Notes: generated from the letters alone by a model not told the origin. Counted from the first letter of the stretch, positions 27,201 through 37,058 are shown. The stretch: 64,000 bases of DNA from an uncultured bacterium (GCA_949292215.1 CASEYW010000084.1:1-64000), one strand, 5' to 3'. Program-made: numbers and translations.

Positions 27201-27205
27201 TTTAT

Positions 27206-29149
27206 TTAATCGGTGATGATCTCCATCCGGAAGACGGAAGTATAGCGGCGTCCGCTGGCATTTGCCGTTGCCCGGAAACGATAGTATCTGGCCCTGGTGC
27301 TTTTTTCAAAGCGGACGACCTGCTGAATCGGCATATTCAGGATGTCGCCGAAAGAACCGCTGCCCAGAAATGTGTTGACATTATCGGGAGTGTCACCGAC
27401 ATAGAATTCATATTTGAGTATGTGTCCCGGCTGCCACGCAGGGGTGTAGATGAATCCGCGAACATCGTATGGACGTTTCATGTCAACAATGAATTCATGG
27501 GGCAGATCGGCCGTTTTTCCACTGATCCACGGATAGATGTTGTTCTGGAGGATATTTTCCTTTCGATTCTGTTCATCATATTCGCTGTCGGCAGAAAGGA
27601 CTTCCCAGTCGGTATCGGCAATGCCGAAATGGAGTTCCGCCACCGAATTTGTTTTCAGTTCCGGGAAGGCCGGATCAAATCCGGCAAGAGGAATTGTGGC
27701 AGCTCGGATAAATCCGGGGCGATCCACCTTGAACGGACCGGTATAAAGAGAGGAATCAACCGTGGGAAGAGTTCCGTCGAGGGTGTAACGGACTTCGGAT
27801 TCGTCCTGAACAGAAATTGTGATGATGCCATCTTTGTCGCGTCTGATCTCGGGAGCTTCGACGATAGGGGCGCGAAGATAGGCGGAAAACTCTTCAATCA
27901 ACGGAGTCCCTGCGGAATGGAGAATCTCCAGACGCAGTTTTTCAGCATGGAGTTTCGGGAAATTGAGAAGTCGTTTGTGACCAATTCCTTCTCCCTTGAG
28001 GAGAGGTTTCCAGCAGGTCCCGTCGAAAGCGTCAATCCGGTATTCACGGACCCGTTCTCCCCGGGTGAAATCCTCCCGCAGAAGGAGTTCGGAGACTTCC
28101 TGATTCCGCTTGATGTCAAGTTCCAGAATGTTGCCTGTTCCGGAAACGGTGTCACGCGGCAGGCTGTTGATGCGGCGGATGACATTTCCGAATTCCCGGA
28201 AAACCGTCCGGTCTGTTTCGGGAACCAGACCCCGGTTGTCAATGACCATGCCGATCAGAAAATTGGAGTTCCTGCCAACGGATTTGTAGTATCGGTCCAC
28301 GAGGGTTGCGACAGGATGAACGGCATCGTCCTGTCCCTCATGCCAGAACCAGCCGCCCTGAAAGGAGCGAACCGGATTGCGATTTGGCAGATCGCATTCA
28401 ATAGGCATGTATTCATCTCCATCCGGATTGCCCGAGCGGGTTGGATGGATGGAATCGACCGTCCCCCAGGCGGGGAGTACAGCTGTACCGTCTTCCGCAC
28501 CGGAATGGCGGATACGGTGCGGACAGCCCAGAGGTCCTCCGAACACAATGGCATCCGGCTGGAGTTTTCTCTGGAGTTCTGCAACGGGGGGGCCTCCTTG
28601 CTCCACGGGCAGGACCCCGCCGTCAAACCAAAGCTCGAACAGCGGACCATAGTTGCTCCAGAGTTCCGTAAGTTGCTGAATGACAATTTCATTGTATTTC
28701 CGGTTGTCCTCGGCTGTGCCTCCGACAACAGTTCCGGGATTGTCCACTCGCAGATAAGCATTGGCGGACGCGCTGCAATAGATTCCCGGTTTGAGTCCAT
28801 ATTTCCGACAGGATGCGATGAAATCCGCTACAATGTCGCCTTTTCCTTCTCTCCAGGGAGAACTCGCAACACTGTAGGAGTGTGCTTTGGTCGGCCAGAG
28901 AGAAAATCCGCTGCAATGTTTCGCTACGAGAATGGCATATTTTGCACCGGCTTCTGCCGCCGTGGAAATCCATTGATCCGTATTCAGTTCCGTCGGCCGG
29001 AAAATTTCAGGGCTGGGCGTGTAACCCCACTGGTCACGGAAATTGTAAGTGTTTTCAAAAACTTGAAGATCAAGATGAATAATGACCCCGATTTCAGAAC
29101 GGAGCCATTCCGTCTGTTTTGAGGTCGGCAGAACGGGCGTGTTTGACAT
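27206..29149 (-). CDS. alpha-L-fucosidase (GH29) with C-terminal F5/8-type module
   Basis: 647 residues, no signal peptide. The catalytic TIM barrel (about 1-340) has QWISTAAEAGAKYAILVAKH, CSGFSLWPTKAHSYSVASS, GLKPGIYCS and the nucleophile motif LWFDGG (D176). Residues about 420-500 resemble a chitobiase C-terminal-like domain (DESEVRYTLDGTLPTVDSSL, YTGPFKV). Residues about 530-647 resemble a discoidin/CBM32-type domain (PHEFIVDMKRPYDVRGFIYT). It would remove alpha-L-fucose from glycans in the cytoplasm, or be exported by a route not visible. AAGGAG lies eight bases before the ATG. It is a single gene. Confidence 0.9.
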   Translation of the reverse strand: MSNTPVLPTSKQTEWLRSEIGVIIHLDLQVFENTYNFRDQWGYTPSPEIFRPTELNTDQWISTAAEAGAKYAILVAKHCSGFSLWPTKAHSYSVASSPWREGKGDIVADFIASCRKYGLKPGIYCSASANAYLRVDNPGTVVGGTAEDNRKYNEIVIQQLTELWSNYGPLFELWFDGGVLPVEQGGPPVAELQRKLQPDAIVFGGPLGCPHRIRHSGAEDGTAVLPAWGTVDSIHPTRSGNPDGDEYMPIECDLPNRNPVRSFQGGWFWHEGQDDAVHPVATLVDRYYKSVGRNSNFLIGMVIDNRGLVPETDRTVFREFGNVIRRINSLPRDTVSGTGNILELDIKRNQEVSELLLREDFTRGERVREYRIDAFDGTCWKPLLKGEGIGHKRLLNFPKLHAEKLRLEILHSAGTPLIEEFSAYLRAPIVEAPEIRRDKDGIITISVQDESEVRYTLDGTLPTVDSSLYTGPFKVDRPGFIRAATIPLAGFDPAFPELKTNSVAELHFGIADTDWEVLSADSEYDEQNRKENILQNNIYPWISGKTADLPHEFIVDMKRPYDVRGFIYTPAWQPGHILKYEFYVGDTPDNVNTFLGSGSFGDILNMPIQQVVRFEKSTRARYYRFRATANASGRRYTSVFRMEIITD

Positions 29150-29378
29150 GTCGGATTCTCCTTCTGTAAATAGTCCTCCTCATTACTGATAGCTTCTCTT
29201 TCCCTATTTTCAATCCCATGAAAAGGAAATGATAAAAAATAATTTGAATCATGAATAAGAGCCGAAGATTCGATGCGGGTCCGGGAGCTGTTTCAGTTCT
29301 GCTGAACAACAGGTCGTCCGGAAGGCGAAATCCCAAAAATAGAATAAACGGAGATATTCGGAAGATGACGGAAAAGAC

Positions 29379-29414
29379 AAAAAAGCCGCACCTGCCGGAA
29401 TAGGCAGATGCGGC
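29379..29414 (-). terminator. intrinsic terminator after phosphomannomutase gene
   Basis: Stem GCCGCA-c-CTGCC / GGCAG-a-TGCGGC at 29385-29414; on the minus strand it is followed by six T (29384-29379). The loop is six bases. One A/C mismatch interrupts the stem. Confidence 0.88.
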
Positions 29415-29438
29415 AAGTTGAGATTAAAGAAAAAGAAA

Positions 29439-30764
29439 TTATCCGCGAATCAAAGCGAGCAGTTCGTCGCGTTTCGCCTCCATTGTGGCCTTGTCCTTGG
29501 CTTCGACGATGAGGCGGAGGAAGGGTTCCGTGTTGGAAGCGCGGACATTGAACCACCAGTCGGAGTATTCCACGGAAATGCCGTCGAGCTCGAACATGTG
29601 ACCGTCGGAATATTTTTTCCGGATCTTGTCGAGAATGATTTTTGTATCGGCGACTTTGGAATTAATTTCACCGGAAGCAAAGTATTTCCGCAGCGGTTTG
29701 ACCAGTTCACTGACCTTCTTTCCGGTTTTGCAGACAAGATTTGCCAGTTTAATCAGAGCCAGTCCCTGAGATTCCGCGACGTAGTTTTCCGAGAAATAGT
29801 AGTGTCCGGAAAGCTCTCCGGCGAATACCGCATTGTTTTCGCGCATCTGCTGCTTGATGAACGCGTGTCCGACACGGGACATCATCGGGCGTCCGCCGTT
29901 TTCCTTGATGCACTCCCGGACCGCCCAGCTGCTTCTGAGATCATACAGAATGGTGACAGTTCCATTTTCGCGGTCGCTGAGAATATCCTGTGCGATGAGA
30001 GCCGTGAAGAGATCCATCGGGATGATATTGCCCTGATCATCGACAAATCCGCAGCGGTCGGCATCTCCGTCGAAAGCGGCACCGAATTCGGCTCCGGTTT
30101 CTTTGACTTTGGCCCGGATGGCGTCGAGCGTTTCTGTGTGAAGCGGATTCGCCTCATGATTCGGGAAATTGCCGTCGAGAGGTTCATACATGGGAATGAT
30201 ATCGAAGAGGTCGCGGATTCCGGCAATTTCGTAGGAGCCCATTGCATTGGCAAAATCGACAACAATTTTGAGTTTGCGGTCCATTTTTGCAAATTTGCGG
30301 AGGAATTTGCCGTATTCCGCCGCGATGTCGTAGGTGGAGATGGTTCCCGGTTTGTCGGCCGCTTTGAAGTTGTTTTCTTCCACGAGTTTCTGGATATCGG
30401 CAATTCCGGTTGCTCCGCTGATGGGGACATCGTCTTTCCGGCAGAGTTTGAATCCGTTCCACTCCTTGGTGTTGTGAGATGCCGTGATCATGACGCTGCC
30501 GTCTGCTTTCAGAAAGCCGTTCGCATGATACGTCATGGGCGTTGAGCAGAGGCCAAGATCAATGACATCGCAACCCTGCTCCGTGATTCCCTTGGCAAGC
30601 GCCTTGAACAGCGGTTCAGAGTGGGGACGCATATCCCTTCCGATCACAATTTTCTTCGCACCGAGAAACTCGACAAACGCCCTGCCGATTTTTTCGGCGA
30701 TTTCCTCGTTCAGCTGTTCGGGATAAATTCCGCGAATATCGTACGCCTTGAAGATTCCTGACAT
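29439..30764 (-). CDS. phosphomannomutase/phosphoglucomutase
   Basis: 441 residues of the alpha-D-phosphohexomutase family. Substrate-loop KAYDIRGIYPEQLNEE at the N-terminus, phosphoserine loop MITASHN (S96), the metal loop DGDADRC, and the C-terminal phosphate-binding RASNTEPFLRL. It interconverts hexose 1- and 6-phosphates for sugar nucleotide synthesis; ManB/AlgC-type enzymes have this length. The ATG at 30764 is fixed by AAAGGAG six bases upstream; the frame extension to 30800 lies before that site. Single gene with its own terminator. Confidence 0.93.
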   Translation of the reverse strand: MSGIFKAYDIRGIYPEQLNEEIAEKIGRAFVEFLGAKKIVIGRDMRPHSEPLFKALAKGITEQGCDVIDLGLCSTPMTYHANGFLKADGSVMITASHNTKEWNGFKLCRKDDVPISGATGIADIQKLVEENNFKAADKPGTISTYDIAAEYGKFLRKFAKMDRKLKIVVDFANAMGSYEIAGIRDLFDIIPMYEPLDGNFPNHEANPLHTETLDAIRAKVKETGAEFGAAFDGDADRCGFVDDQGNIIPMDLFTALIAQDILSDRENGTVTILYDLRSSWAVRECIKENGGRPMMSRVGHAFIKQQMRENNAVFAGELSGHYYFSENYVAESQGLALIKLANLVCKTGKKVSELVKPLRKYFASGEINSKVADTKIILDKIRKKYSDGHMFELDGISVEYSDWWFNVRASNTEPFLRLIVEAKDKATMEAKRDELLALIRG

Positions 30765-30941
30765 AACAAACTCCTTTCTGTATTCCTGATAAGGTATCAC
30801 TGTTTTATTTTTTTTTCAACGAAATCCTGTAGAAAAAACAGAATTCTGACAAAAAAAAGAAAAAATTTTTCTCTTTTGATTTGTTCGCGGAGCAACATGA
30901 TCAGGCAGAAAATTCGAAAGATCATCTCTTTTCTGGGGAAT

Positions 30942-31787
30942 CTACACGTTTTTTCCGGTTCCGGTATTTCGTCTGTATTCATTCGGCGTCATGCCGTAAT
31001 ACCTGCGGAACTGGCGGCTGAAATAGAAAATGTTTCTGAGATTGACTTTCTGTGCGATTTCTGAAATGGGAAGCGCTGTTTCCAGCAGCAGTTCCGCCGC
31101 GTGACGGATCCGCAGCTCACAGAGATAATTCGCGGGACCCGAGGAGTGTGTTCTCTGCCAGTAGCGGAAAAAAGTGCGCCGGGAAAAACCGTTCCGCAGA
31201 ATCAGTTGGTCCAGATGAATCTCTTCCATGAAGTGCAGATGAAAATAGGTGGTGATTCTGCCGATCCGTTCCGCAATCTCCTCCGGAACCGGATTTCGGA
31301 CCGGGTCCTGCACGATCAGATGTTCGAAGAGAGACATTGCGGCAAGATCAATCTGTTCAATCACTCCCGGCGTTGCGGGAGTCTGAAGCATCCGATGGAG
31401 ATTGTAAATCTGCGTATAGATTTCCGGTGTGAGAACTACCGGCCAGACACGCGGCGTGTTAAGCAGTTCTGCCGCGCGCATGGCTTCTTCAAGTTCCGGT
31501 GCATATTGCAGATAAACGGCTTCACGCGGAGAATCAATCTCATAGGTATGAACGGAGCCGGGCAGTTTCAAAATCACATGAGGAAAGGTCGTCCGGTATT
31601 CGACTCCGTCGATTTCATCAAGGGCATGCGGCGCATCCGAGGCAAGACGCAGGCACAGTTCCAGCTTGTTGGTGAATGTCATACGCGCCTGAGTGCGGAT
31701 TGGAAACAGAAAACCGATTCGTCGGAGCGGAAAGACTGCATGGCTTCCGCGGGGAATCTGGTTGAGATTCATGATGAGTGTCTGCAT
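30942..31787 (-). CDS. AraC-family transcriptional regulator
   Basis: 281 residues from the ATG at 31787. The N-terminal half is a cupin-like sensor region with EYRTTFPHVILKLPGSVHTY. The C-terminal 100 residues are an AraC double helix-turn-helix (EEIHLDQLILRNGFSRRTFF, LPISEIAQKVNLRNIFYFSR, YYGMTPNEYRRNTG). GGGAG lies upstream of the start; the frame extends much farther upstream but across the divergent promoter region and over the start of the next gene, so that part is rejected. Divergent from the secreted GH at 31958, which it likely controls. Confidence 0.87.
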   Translation of the reverse strand: MQTLIMNLNQIPRGSHAVFPLRRIGFLFPIRTQARMTFTNKLELCLRLASDAPHALDEIDGVEYRTTFPHVILKLPGSVHTYEIDSPREAVYLQYAPELEEAMRAAELLNTPRVWPVVLTPEIYTQIYNLHRMLQTPATPGVIEQIDLAAMSLFEHLIVQDPVRNPVPEEIAERIGRITTYFHLHFMEEIHLDQLILRNGFSRRTFFRYWQRTHSSGPANYLCELRIRHAAELLLETALPISEIAQKVNLRNIFYFSRQFRRYYGMTPNEYRRNTGTGKNV

Positions 31788-31957
31788 TCGCGCTTTCTCC
31801 CTTTCTCCTTGTCCCGGAATACCAATATCACAGAAGAAACAGATTGCAAGAATATGGCACAAAAATGCAATAAGATTGACACGAATTTGATTGCGGAAAG
31901 ATTTTCTCCATGATAGATTGTTGCCGGAAATCCAAAACTGCGGAAGGAGAATCGGAT

Positions 31958-34627
31958 ATGAAAGGACATTGTTTTGCGGCAGGGATTCTGATGATTGCCG
32001 GAATGATTCTGTCTGCCGGGGAAAATCTGCTGAAAAACGGAGATTTTTCCAGAGGAACCCGTTTCTGGAATGCAAATTTTACGATGGATGCCAAAGAAAA
32101 TGCTCTCCTTCTCCGTCTTCCTTCCGGAAATGCCGGTGGAAAACGGTTGATGAATCAGGTCTTGGATCTGAAGGATCAGACATGGTACCGTCTTTCCTTC
32201 CGGCTTCGATGCGGGAAAAAGGGAATCTTCCGGACGGTCTACCAGATGCGCCGTGCACCGTATTCGATTCTGGGACTGGAACGGGATTTTCCCGTACAAC
32301 CCGGTTCGCACGAGTTGTCCGTTCTCTTCCGGGTGACGCGCAACATGGATCAGAAAGGGCATCTGCTGTTCAATCTGACCCGTCTTTCGGGGGATGTCCT
32401 TCTCTCCGATGTTCGTCTGGAAGAGCTTGAGGGTGTTCAGAAGCTGACCCATGCGGATCTCAACAGGGAATGGATTGCTTTCCCGAATCCGAAACGCGAA
32501 GAGTCGCGGGCAAAACGCATTTCTTTCAACAACAATGAGGTCAATCTGGAAAAGGTGTTTCCGGGATCATTCCGTCCGAACCGTTCCCGGGCTCTTCTGA
32601 TCAACCGCTTCCGGGCAAACTACTACGGGACTCTGCGGATGACGGTTTCCGGCGACTGGTTTTTTGACGTTTTCCTGAATGGCAGGCATGTTTATACCGG
32701 AACCAACGCGAACCGTTTTTCTCCGGATGCAGATTTGAAGCTGGAAGTGAAACCGGGGGAGAACACTCTGGAAATTGTTGTCCGCGCCGGCGCCGACGGC
32801 TGGGTGTGCAGACTCGAACATCCCCGGGAGCCGATTCTCTTCCGTGCGGATCGCGAATGGGCTCCGTACCGTTTTGATTCGCTGGAGATCCTTCCCGGAA
32901 GTGCGCTGGATCTTTCGGGACAGGTCGAGCGTCCGGCGGGAAAACTGGGACGCCTTGTGATTTCTCCGGAAGGAAATCTGGTCTTTGAAAAAGCCCCGGA
33001 CCGTCCTGTCAGACTCCTCGGAACAAATGGAATCGATGTTTTCCCGGTTTCCGGAGAGAAAATAACGCGAGAGGAATTCCGCCGGAAGATCCGTTACTTT
33101 GCACAGCAGGCGCGCCGTCAGGGATATCGCATCGTTCGCACGCATGGTTATCTGGATAAGATGTGCGAGAATTCCGGCAGTGACCGCCGGATTTCACCCG
33201 ATGTTCTGGATCGCTGGGATATTCTGATGGATGAATTCAAAAAAGAGGGAATCTATCTGCATTTGACTCTCCTTTCCTTTTCGCTGTATACGGATCAATA
33301 TCAGAACACTTTTCCGCACCGTCGTTTTCACAAGCTCATGATGTATCTCGACGGGGAATGGGAGTATGCAGCACTCCGGTTTGCGGCGGAGACATTGTTC
33401 CGGCATGTGAATCCCTATACCGGTATTGCATGGAAGGATGATCCGGTGATCGCATTCGTGGAATATTACAATGAACAGTCGCTTGGCCTGAATTATCTGC
33501 GGCGGACCCTTGACGAGTATCCGGAAGCGCGGGCGCGGGCCAAAGCGCTGTTTGCTGAATGGCAGAAAAAAGAGTACGGAAAGGTGGAGTGTGAACTGCC
33601 GGTCGGCCTGAAAGGAATCTATGCGGAGCGGGAAACGCTTTTCTGGCAGGAACGGGCACGCCTCAGCGCAAAACGGAGCGGAGCGATTGTACGCAGCGCG
33701 GGATATCCCGGACTGGTTGTGCCGTACAGCTTTTCGAAGATGCTCGGACACGGAGCCGCGCGCTGGGAACAGGCACAGGTCGGTGACTGCCATGCGTATT
33801 ACAATCATCCGTCGAATTGGAGTCGTCGCGGTTCCGTGGTCGGTTCGAACAGTTCGATCGGGGAAGGCGCGGACTACTGGCGCTCCAGTTTCGGGACGCG
33901 ACTGGCGGGCCGCCCATTCATCGTCAGTGAATACAATCACTGTTTCTGGAATCCCTTCCGCTATGAGCTTGGGATTCTTTTCGGTGCTTATTCCGCCTTC
34001 CAGGGGTGCGGTGCACTGATGATTCATTCCGGTGCGGTGCAGGGAAACCCCGGATTTGGACGACTCTCCTGTTTCTGCGTTGGTTCTTCGCCGCTGATGC
34101 GGGCTGGACAATTCCTGACCGCGCAGCTGTTTCAGAGAGGGGATGTCCGGACCTCACCGCATCAGGTTGTTGTATCCGTTACACGCGATTTCCTGCGTAG
34201 AAACGGCAATTCCCTGCACGCTCTGGATCATTCGCAGACACTTCTGACGCTTATGACCGGATTCGGGCTCGAATATCCGGAATTTTCTGCTGCTCCGGGA
34301 ACCGTCCTGCCGAAAGCCGATCTGCGTCTGAAACCGGCGGGTGTATCGCATATCTTCGCCCAGGGATGGTATTCCAAAGTCATTGCGAACCGGAACGATT
34401 CTTTTTCTCTGGAGGAAACCGTGCAACGCATGAAGAAAACGGGCATCCTCTCCCCCGGCAACCGAAGCAACGTAAAACGGCGGATCTTTGAAAGCGATAC
34501 CGGTGAACTGCGGATGGATTCTCCGGAAAAAACTCTTCTGGTTATAACTCCGCGGACGGAAGCGGCTGCCGTTCCGGCAGGAAAGAGCGTTTCCCTGAAT
34601 AGAAAGCATCGCTCCGCAGTTCTGTAA
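31958..34627 (+). CDS. secreted clan GH-A glycoside hydrolase, frameshifted near the 3' end
   Basis: 889 residues in frame, signal peptide MKGHCFAAGILMIAGMILSA, start fixed by GGAAGGAG eight bases upstream. Residues 20-160 look like a CBM4/9-type carbohydrate-binding module (NLLKNGDFSRGTRFWN). A jelly-roll with NRFRANYYGTLRMTVSGDWF follows, then a TIM barrel with the acid/base motif YYNEQS (E506) and probable nucleophile FIVSEYNH (E658). It is a paralogue of the gene at 49227. After SLN near 34600 the frame runs into a stop while the expected C-terminal domain continues in another frame to 34998, so about 130 residues are cut off. It may fold without them or be inactive. Substrate unknown, mannan or galactan likely from the neighbours. 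Confidence 0.8.
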   Translation: MKGHCFAAGILMIAGMILSAGENLLKNGDFSRGTRFWNANFTMDAKENALLLRLPSGNAGGKRLMNQVLDLKDQTWYRLSFRLRCGKKGIFRTVYQMRRAPYSILGLERDFPVQPGSHELSVLFRVTRNMDQKGHLLFNLTRLSGDVLLSDVRLEELEGVQKLTHADLNREWIAFPNPKREESRAKRISFNNNEVNLEKVFPGSFRPNRSRALLINRFRANYYGTLRMTVSGDWFFDVFLNGRHVYTGTNANRFSPDADLKLEVKPGENTLEIVVRAGADGWVCRLEHPREPILFRADREWAPYRFDSLEILPGSALDLSGQVERPAGKLGRLVISPEGNLVFEKAPDRPVRLLGTNGIDVFPVSGEKITREEFRRKIRYFAQQARRQGYRIVRTHGYLDKMCENSGSDRRISPDVLDRWDILMDEFKKEGIYLHLTLLSFSLYTDQYQNTFPHRRFHKLMMYLDGEWEYAALRFAAETLFRHVNPYTGIAWKDDPVIAFVEYYNEQSLGLNYLRRTLDEYPEARARAKALFAEWQKKEYGKVECELPVGLKGIYAERETLFWQERARLSAKRSGAIVRSAGYPGLVVPYSFSKMLGHGAARWEQAQVGDCHAYYNHPSNWSRRGSVVGSNSSIGEGADYWRSSFGTRLAGRPFIVSEYNHCFWNPFRYELGILFGAYSAFQGCGALMIHSGAVQGNPGFGRLSCFCVGSSPLMRAGQFLTAQLFQRGDVRTSPHQVVVSVTRDFLRRNGNSLHALDHSQTLLTLMTGFGLEYPEFSAAPGTVLPKADLRLKPAGVSHIFAQGWYSKVIANRNDSFSLEETVQRMKKTGILSPGNRSNVKRRIFESDTGELRMDSPEKTLLVITPRTEAAAVPAGKSVSLNRKHRSAVL

Positions 34628-34998
34628 ACGGCTGTGTCGCTCTGACATCCGTGGATGGAGAGAGCACGCTTTCCGACTCCAGGCGTCTGGTTCTGCTCTA
34701 CCAAACGGAAGAAGCCAATACCGGTATGCGTCTGGGGGCGGACCGGGAAACCCTGCATTTCCTCGGACACAATCCTTCTCTCTGCCGGACAGGGGAACTG
34801 CAATTGTCGTTGAAGCTTCCTCCTGCGGACTGGACATTGTACGCACTCGGTCTTGACGGCAAACGCCGGGAGGAGATACCGGTGTCCTTCCGGAACGGTT
34901 TGCTGTTCATCCATTTTCATACAGGGAAGTTAAAATCCGGTCCGACAACTTTTTTTGAGCTGACGACCGGGAATCAGAAGAAAGGAGTTGCTCCATGA
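34603..34998 (+). pseudogene. C-terminal fragment of the frameshifted GH-A hydrolase
   Basis: This frame encodes SDSRRLVLLYQTEEANTGMR, then YALGLDGKRREEIPVSF and a final GPTTFFELT. It aligns with the C-terminus of the paralogue at 49227 (DSRRILLIAATMAVSEHTVF, YALNLDGTRERKLDASF, TPFFEIVYP). The loss of one base near 34601 explains the break. The fragment's stop overlaps the next gene's ATG by four bases (ATGA), the layout expected for an intact operon. Confidence 0.85.
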
Positions 34999-35735
34999 AG
35001 AAAAGTCGTATGTTCACTTTGATTGAACTGCTGGTCACGGTGGCGATCATCGCCATTCTCGCAGGCATTCTTCTGCCGGCGTTGAATTCAGCAAGAAACA
35101 AAGCGCTGGCAATTCAATGTGTCAGTAACATGAAGCAGGTGGGCTTGCAGATCATCCTGTATGCGGATGCGAACAAAGGGTTCTGGCCAATTTCAAAAGC
35201 GTCTGTGATTCAGAGCGGAAACTGGAGCAAGGAGGTGTTGCAGCAGTTGCCGTTGTCTGCACCGCTGCCGAAGTTTTTTTTCTGTCCGTCTCCCCGTTTC
35301 AATCCATCAGCGACCGCCAATCCCGATCGGTATTCGGGGGTTTACACCTACGGCATCCGCGGATACCGCTGGGCAATGGACCTCGGAATTGAATCGAATC
35401 TTCCCTTTGTCGATGCTTCCGGAACGGGCGTGAATGGAACCAGCGGAGTGGTTGCATTCAATCCTGCAAAAGTGAAACGTCCTTCTGCGTATCAGATGAT
35501 CGCGGATTCCGTGAATTATTCTACCTCTTCCGAGTACTATGGGATGCCCTACTATTTCCTGAAGGATTCGAACAGCGGCGGATATCATTTGATTCATCAG
35601 GGAAGGGCGACTGTCCTGCTGGTCGACGGACATGTGGAAAGCTGGGACGCTGCCCGGTGCGTGGACTGGGTTGTCCGTAAAGGGGGACGTACCATCGAGT
35701 GTATTCGCAGAGAAAATTTTCAGGCATCGCTTTAA
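34995..35735 (+). CDS. pseudopilin-like protein (FTLIE, H-x9-DG)
   Basis: 246 residues. Prepilin-type start MKKSRM then [29 protein letters not shown], and VSNMKQVGLQ. The C-terminal H-x9-DG signature is HQGRATVLLVDGHV. Met precedes the FTLIE motif instead of Gly. Start site within AAAGGAGTTGCTCC before the ATG. It overlaps the end of the frameshifted hydrolase and is followed 12 bases later by the GH28-like gene, so it belongs to the polysaccharide operon. Confidence 0.88.
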   Translation: MKKSRMFTLIELLVTVAIIAILAGILLPALNSARNKALAIQCVSNMKQVGLQIILYADANKGFWPISKASVIQSGNWSKEVLQQLPLSAPLPKFFFCPSPRFNPSATANPDRYSGVYTYGIRGYRWAMDLGIESNLPFVDASGTGVNGTSGVVAFNPAKVKRPSAYQMIADSVNYSTSSEYYGMPYYFLKDSNSGGYHLIHQGRATVLLVDGHVESWDAARCVDWVVRKGGRTIECIRRENFQASL

Positions 35736-35747
35736 GGAGATCTGTAA

Positions 35748-36896
35748 ATGAATCATGAAATTCCAGTCCGGCCGGGAGAACCCGTTCAGCCGGCAATCGA
35801 CCGGGCTTCCGGAGAGGGCGGCGGAAAAGTTGTTCTTCTGCCCGGAACCCATCTCAGCGGAACAATTTATCTGAAGAGCAACGTGGAATTGAACTTTGCC
35901 TGCGGTGCGGTCCTGGAGGGCGCCGATTCGCAGGATGGATACGACATCCTTCCGGATGCTCTTTTCGGCGAGTGTCACACCGACGCACACAACCGCGCAT
36001 TCCTTGCCGCGGAAAACGCCGAAAACATCGCCATTACCGGATTCGGCCTGATTGAGGGGCATGGACCCGCATTTTATGACCGTTCCGATCCCGATGCGTT
36101 CTTCTATCGGAAACGCCCGGTTGAACGTCCCCGGATGCTCCACTTTGCAAACTGCCGGAATCTCCGGATTGAAAACGTGCGTTTTCATGATTCGCCGCGC
36201 TGGACATTGTGGTTTATCAAATGCGAGAACATCGTGATTCGCGGAGTGGATATTTCCGGCGATCGGCGCATGATCAACAACGACGGCATCCACTTTTTCG
36301 GCGGACGGAATATTCGGATTTCCGATTGTCATGTTTCCACCGGTGATGATGCGCTGGTTGCAAGATCAAGCCACGCATGGCATGCCGATACCGGACGAGT
36401 CGTACTGGAAGATTTGACCGTTTCGAACTGCATTCTCGAAAGTTCCTGTCAGGCGATCCGAATCGGGTGTCCCGGAGACGATCTCATCTGCAACTGCCGT
36501 TTTTCCAATCTGATCCTCAAAGGCAGAAACGGTATCTATTTCAACAATCCGCTCCATTACTGGAAATCGGAGATGGGAACCCCGTTCCGTCAGACGCCTC
36601 ACGAGATCCGGAATCTCGTATTTTCCGATATTACGATTCAGGTTGCCGCTCTCCCGATCGGGATCAGCGTGGAGGAAGGCGTGGAAATCGGGCGTTTCGA
36701 TCATATTCTTTTTTCGGACATCCTGCTGGAAGGCGGGGAACCGCTTCGTTTCCGTGGACGTGATGTCATGCCGCTCGGACGTATCGTGCTGAACAACGTC
36801 CGGGGAACCATTCATGCAAAGGAGCCGCTGATCTGCTGTAATGTCGCGTCGCTTTCCCTGAACAACGTCGAGCTGAAAACTGACTTCACCGGTTGA
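35748..36896 (+). CDS. GH28-like right-handed beta-helix enzyme
   Basis: 382 residues, no signal peptide. N-terminal PAIDRASGEGGGKVVLLPGT and LKSNVELNFACGAVLEG are standard for the polygalacturonase (GH28) fold. The catalytic region has INNDGIHFFGG (replacing NTD) and STGDDALVARS (DD pair). The His motif (usually GHG) is replaced by SSCQAIRIG and no RIK motif is visible, so it may act on a different uronic acid or rhamnose linkage, or be a lyase-like relative. AAGGAG lies upstream of the ATG. Part of the operon with pseudopilin and hydrolase genes. Confidence 0.82.
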   Translation: MNHEIPVRPGEPVQPAIDRASGEGGGKVVLLPGTHLSGTIYLKSNVELNFACGAVLEGADSQDGYDILPDALFGECHTDAHNRAFLAAENAENIAITGFGLIEGHGPAFYDRSDPDAFFYRKRPVERPRMLHFANCRNLRIENVRFHDSPRWTLWFIKCENIVIRGVDISGDRRMINNDGIHFFGGRNIRISDCHVSTGDDALVARSSHAWHADTGRVVLEDLTVSNCILESSCQAIRIGCPGDDLICNCRFSNLILKGRNGIYFNNPLHYWKSEMGTPFRQTPHEIRNLVFSDITIQVAALPIGISVEEGVEIGRFDHILFSDILLEGGEPLRFRGRDVMPLGRIVLNNVRGTIHAKEPLICCNVASLSLNNVELKTDFTG

Positions 36897-36973
36897 ACCT
36901 TCCGCATTTCCGGCATTCCCGAGGGAGGTTCTTCATTCTTGCCGGAAATTTAAGACGGATTTCTTTTTTTTTG

Positions 36974-37058
36974 TTGCATTATTTGCATTATTAGGCTATT
37001 TTGTTGCATGGAAACCTTTCTTTCTTCTCTTGTTTTTGCCGGGGAGATTCAGTATAAT
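36974..37058 (+). promoter_or_regulatory. probable promoter and repeats before the GH130 gene
   Basis: A perfect -10 box TATAAT (37053-37058) with a weak TTGTTT 17 bases upstream. Two direct repeats TTGCATTAT (36974-36982, 36983-36991) and a third partial TTGCAT near 37003 precede it and may be an operator. The -10 lies downstream of the in-frame ATG at 37008, which supports the later start at 37098. Confidence 0.5.

Noticed and set aside
27116-29122. 668-codon open frame on the plus strand opposite the fucosidase
   Set aside because: Antisense to a well-supported GH29 gene; no family features, and its first part lies in the repeat.
31788-32075. N-terminal extension of the AraC gene at 30942
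   Set aside because: It crosses the divergent promoter region and overlaps the start of the secreted hydrolase; it has no sensor-domain character.
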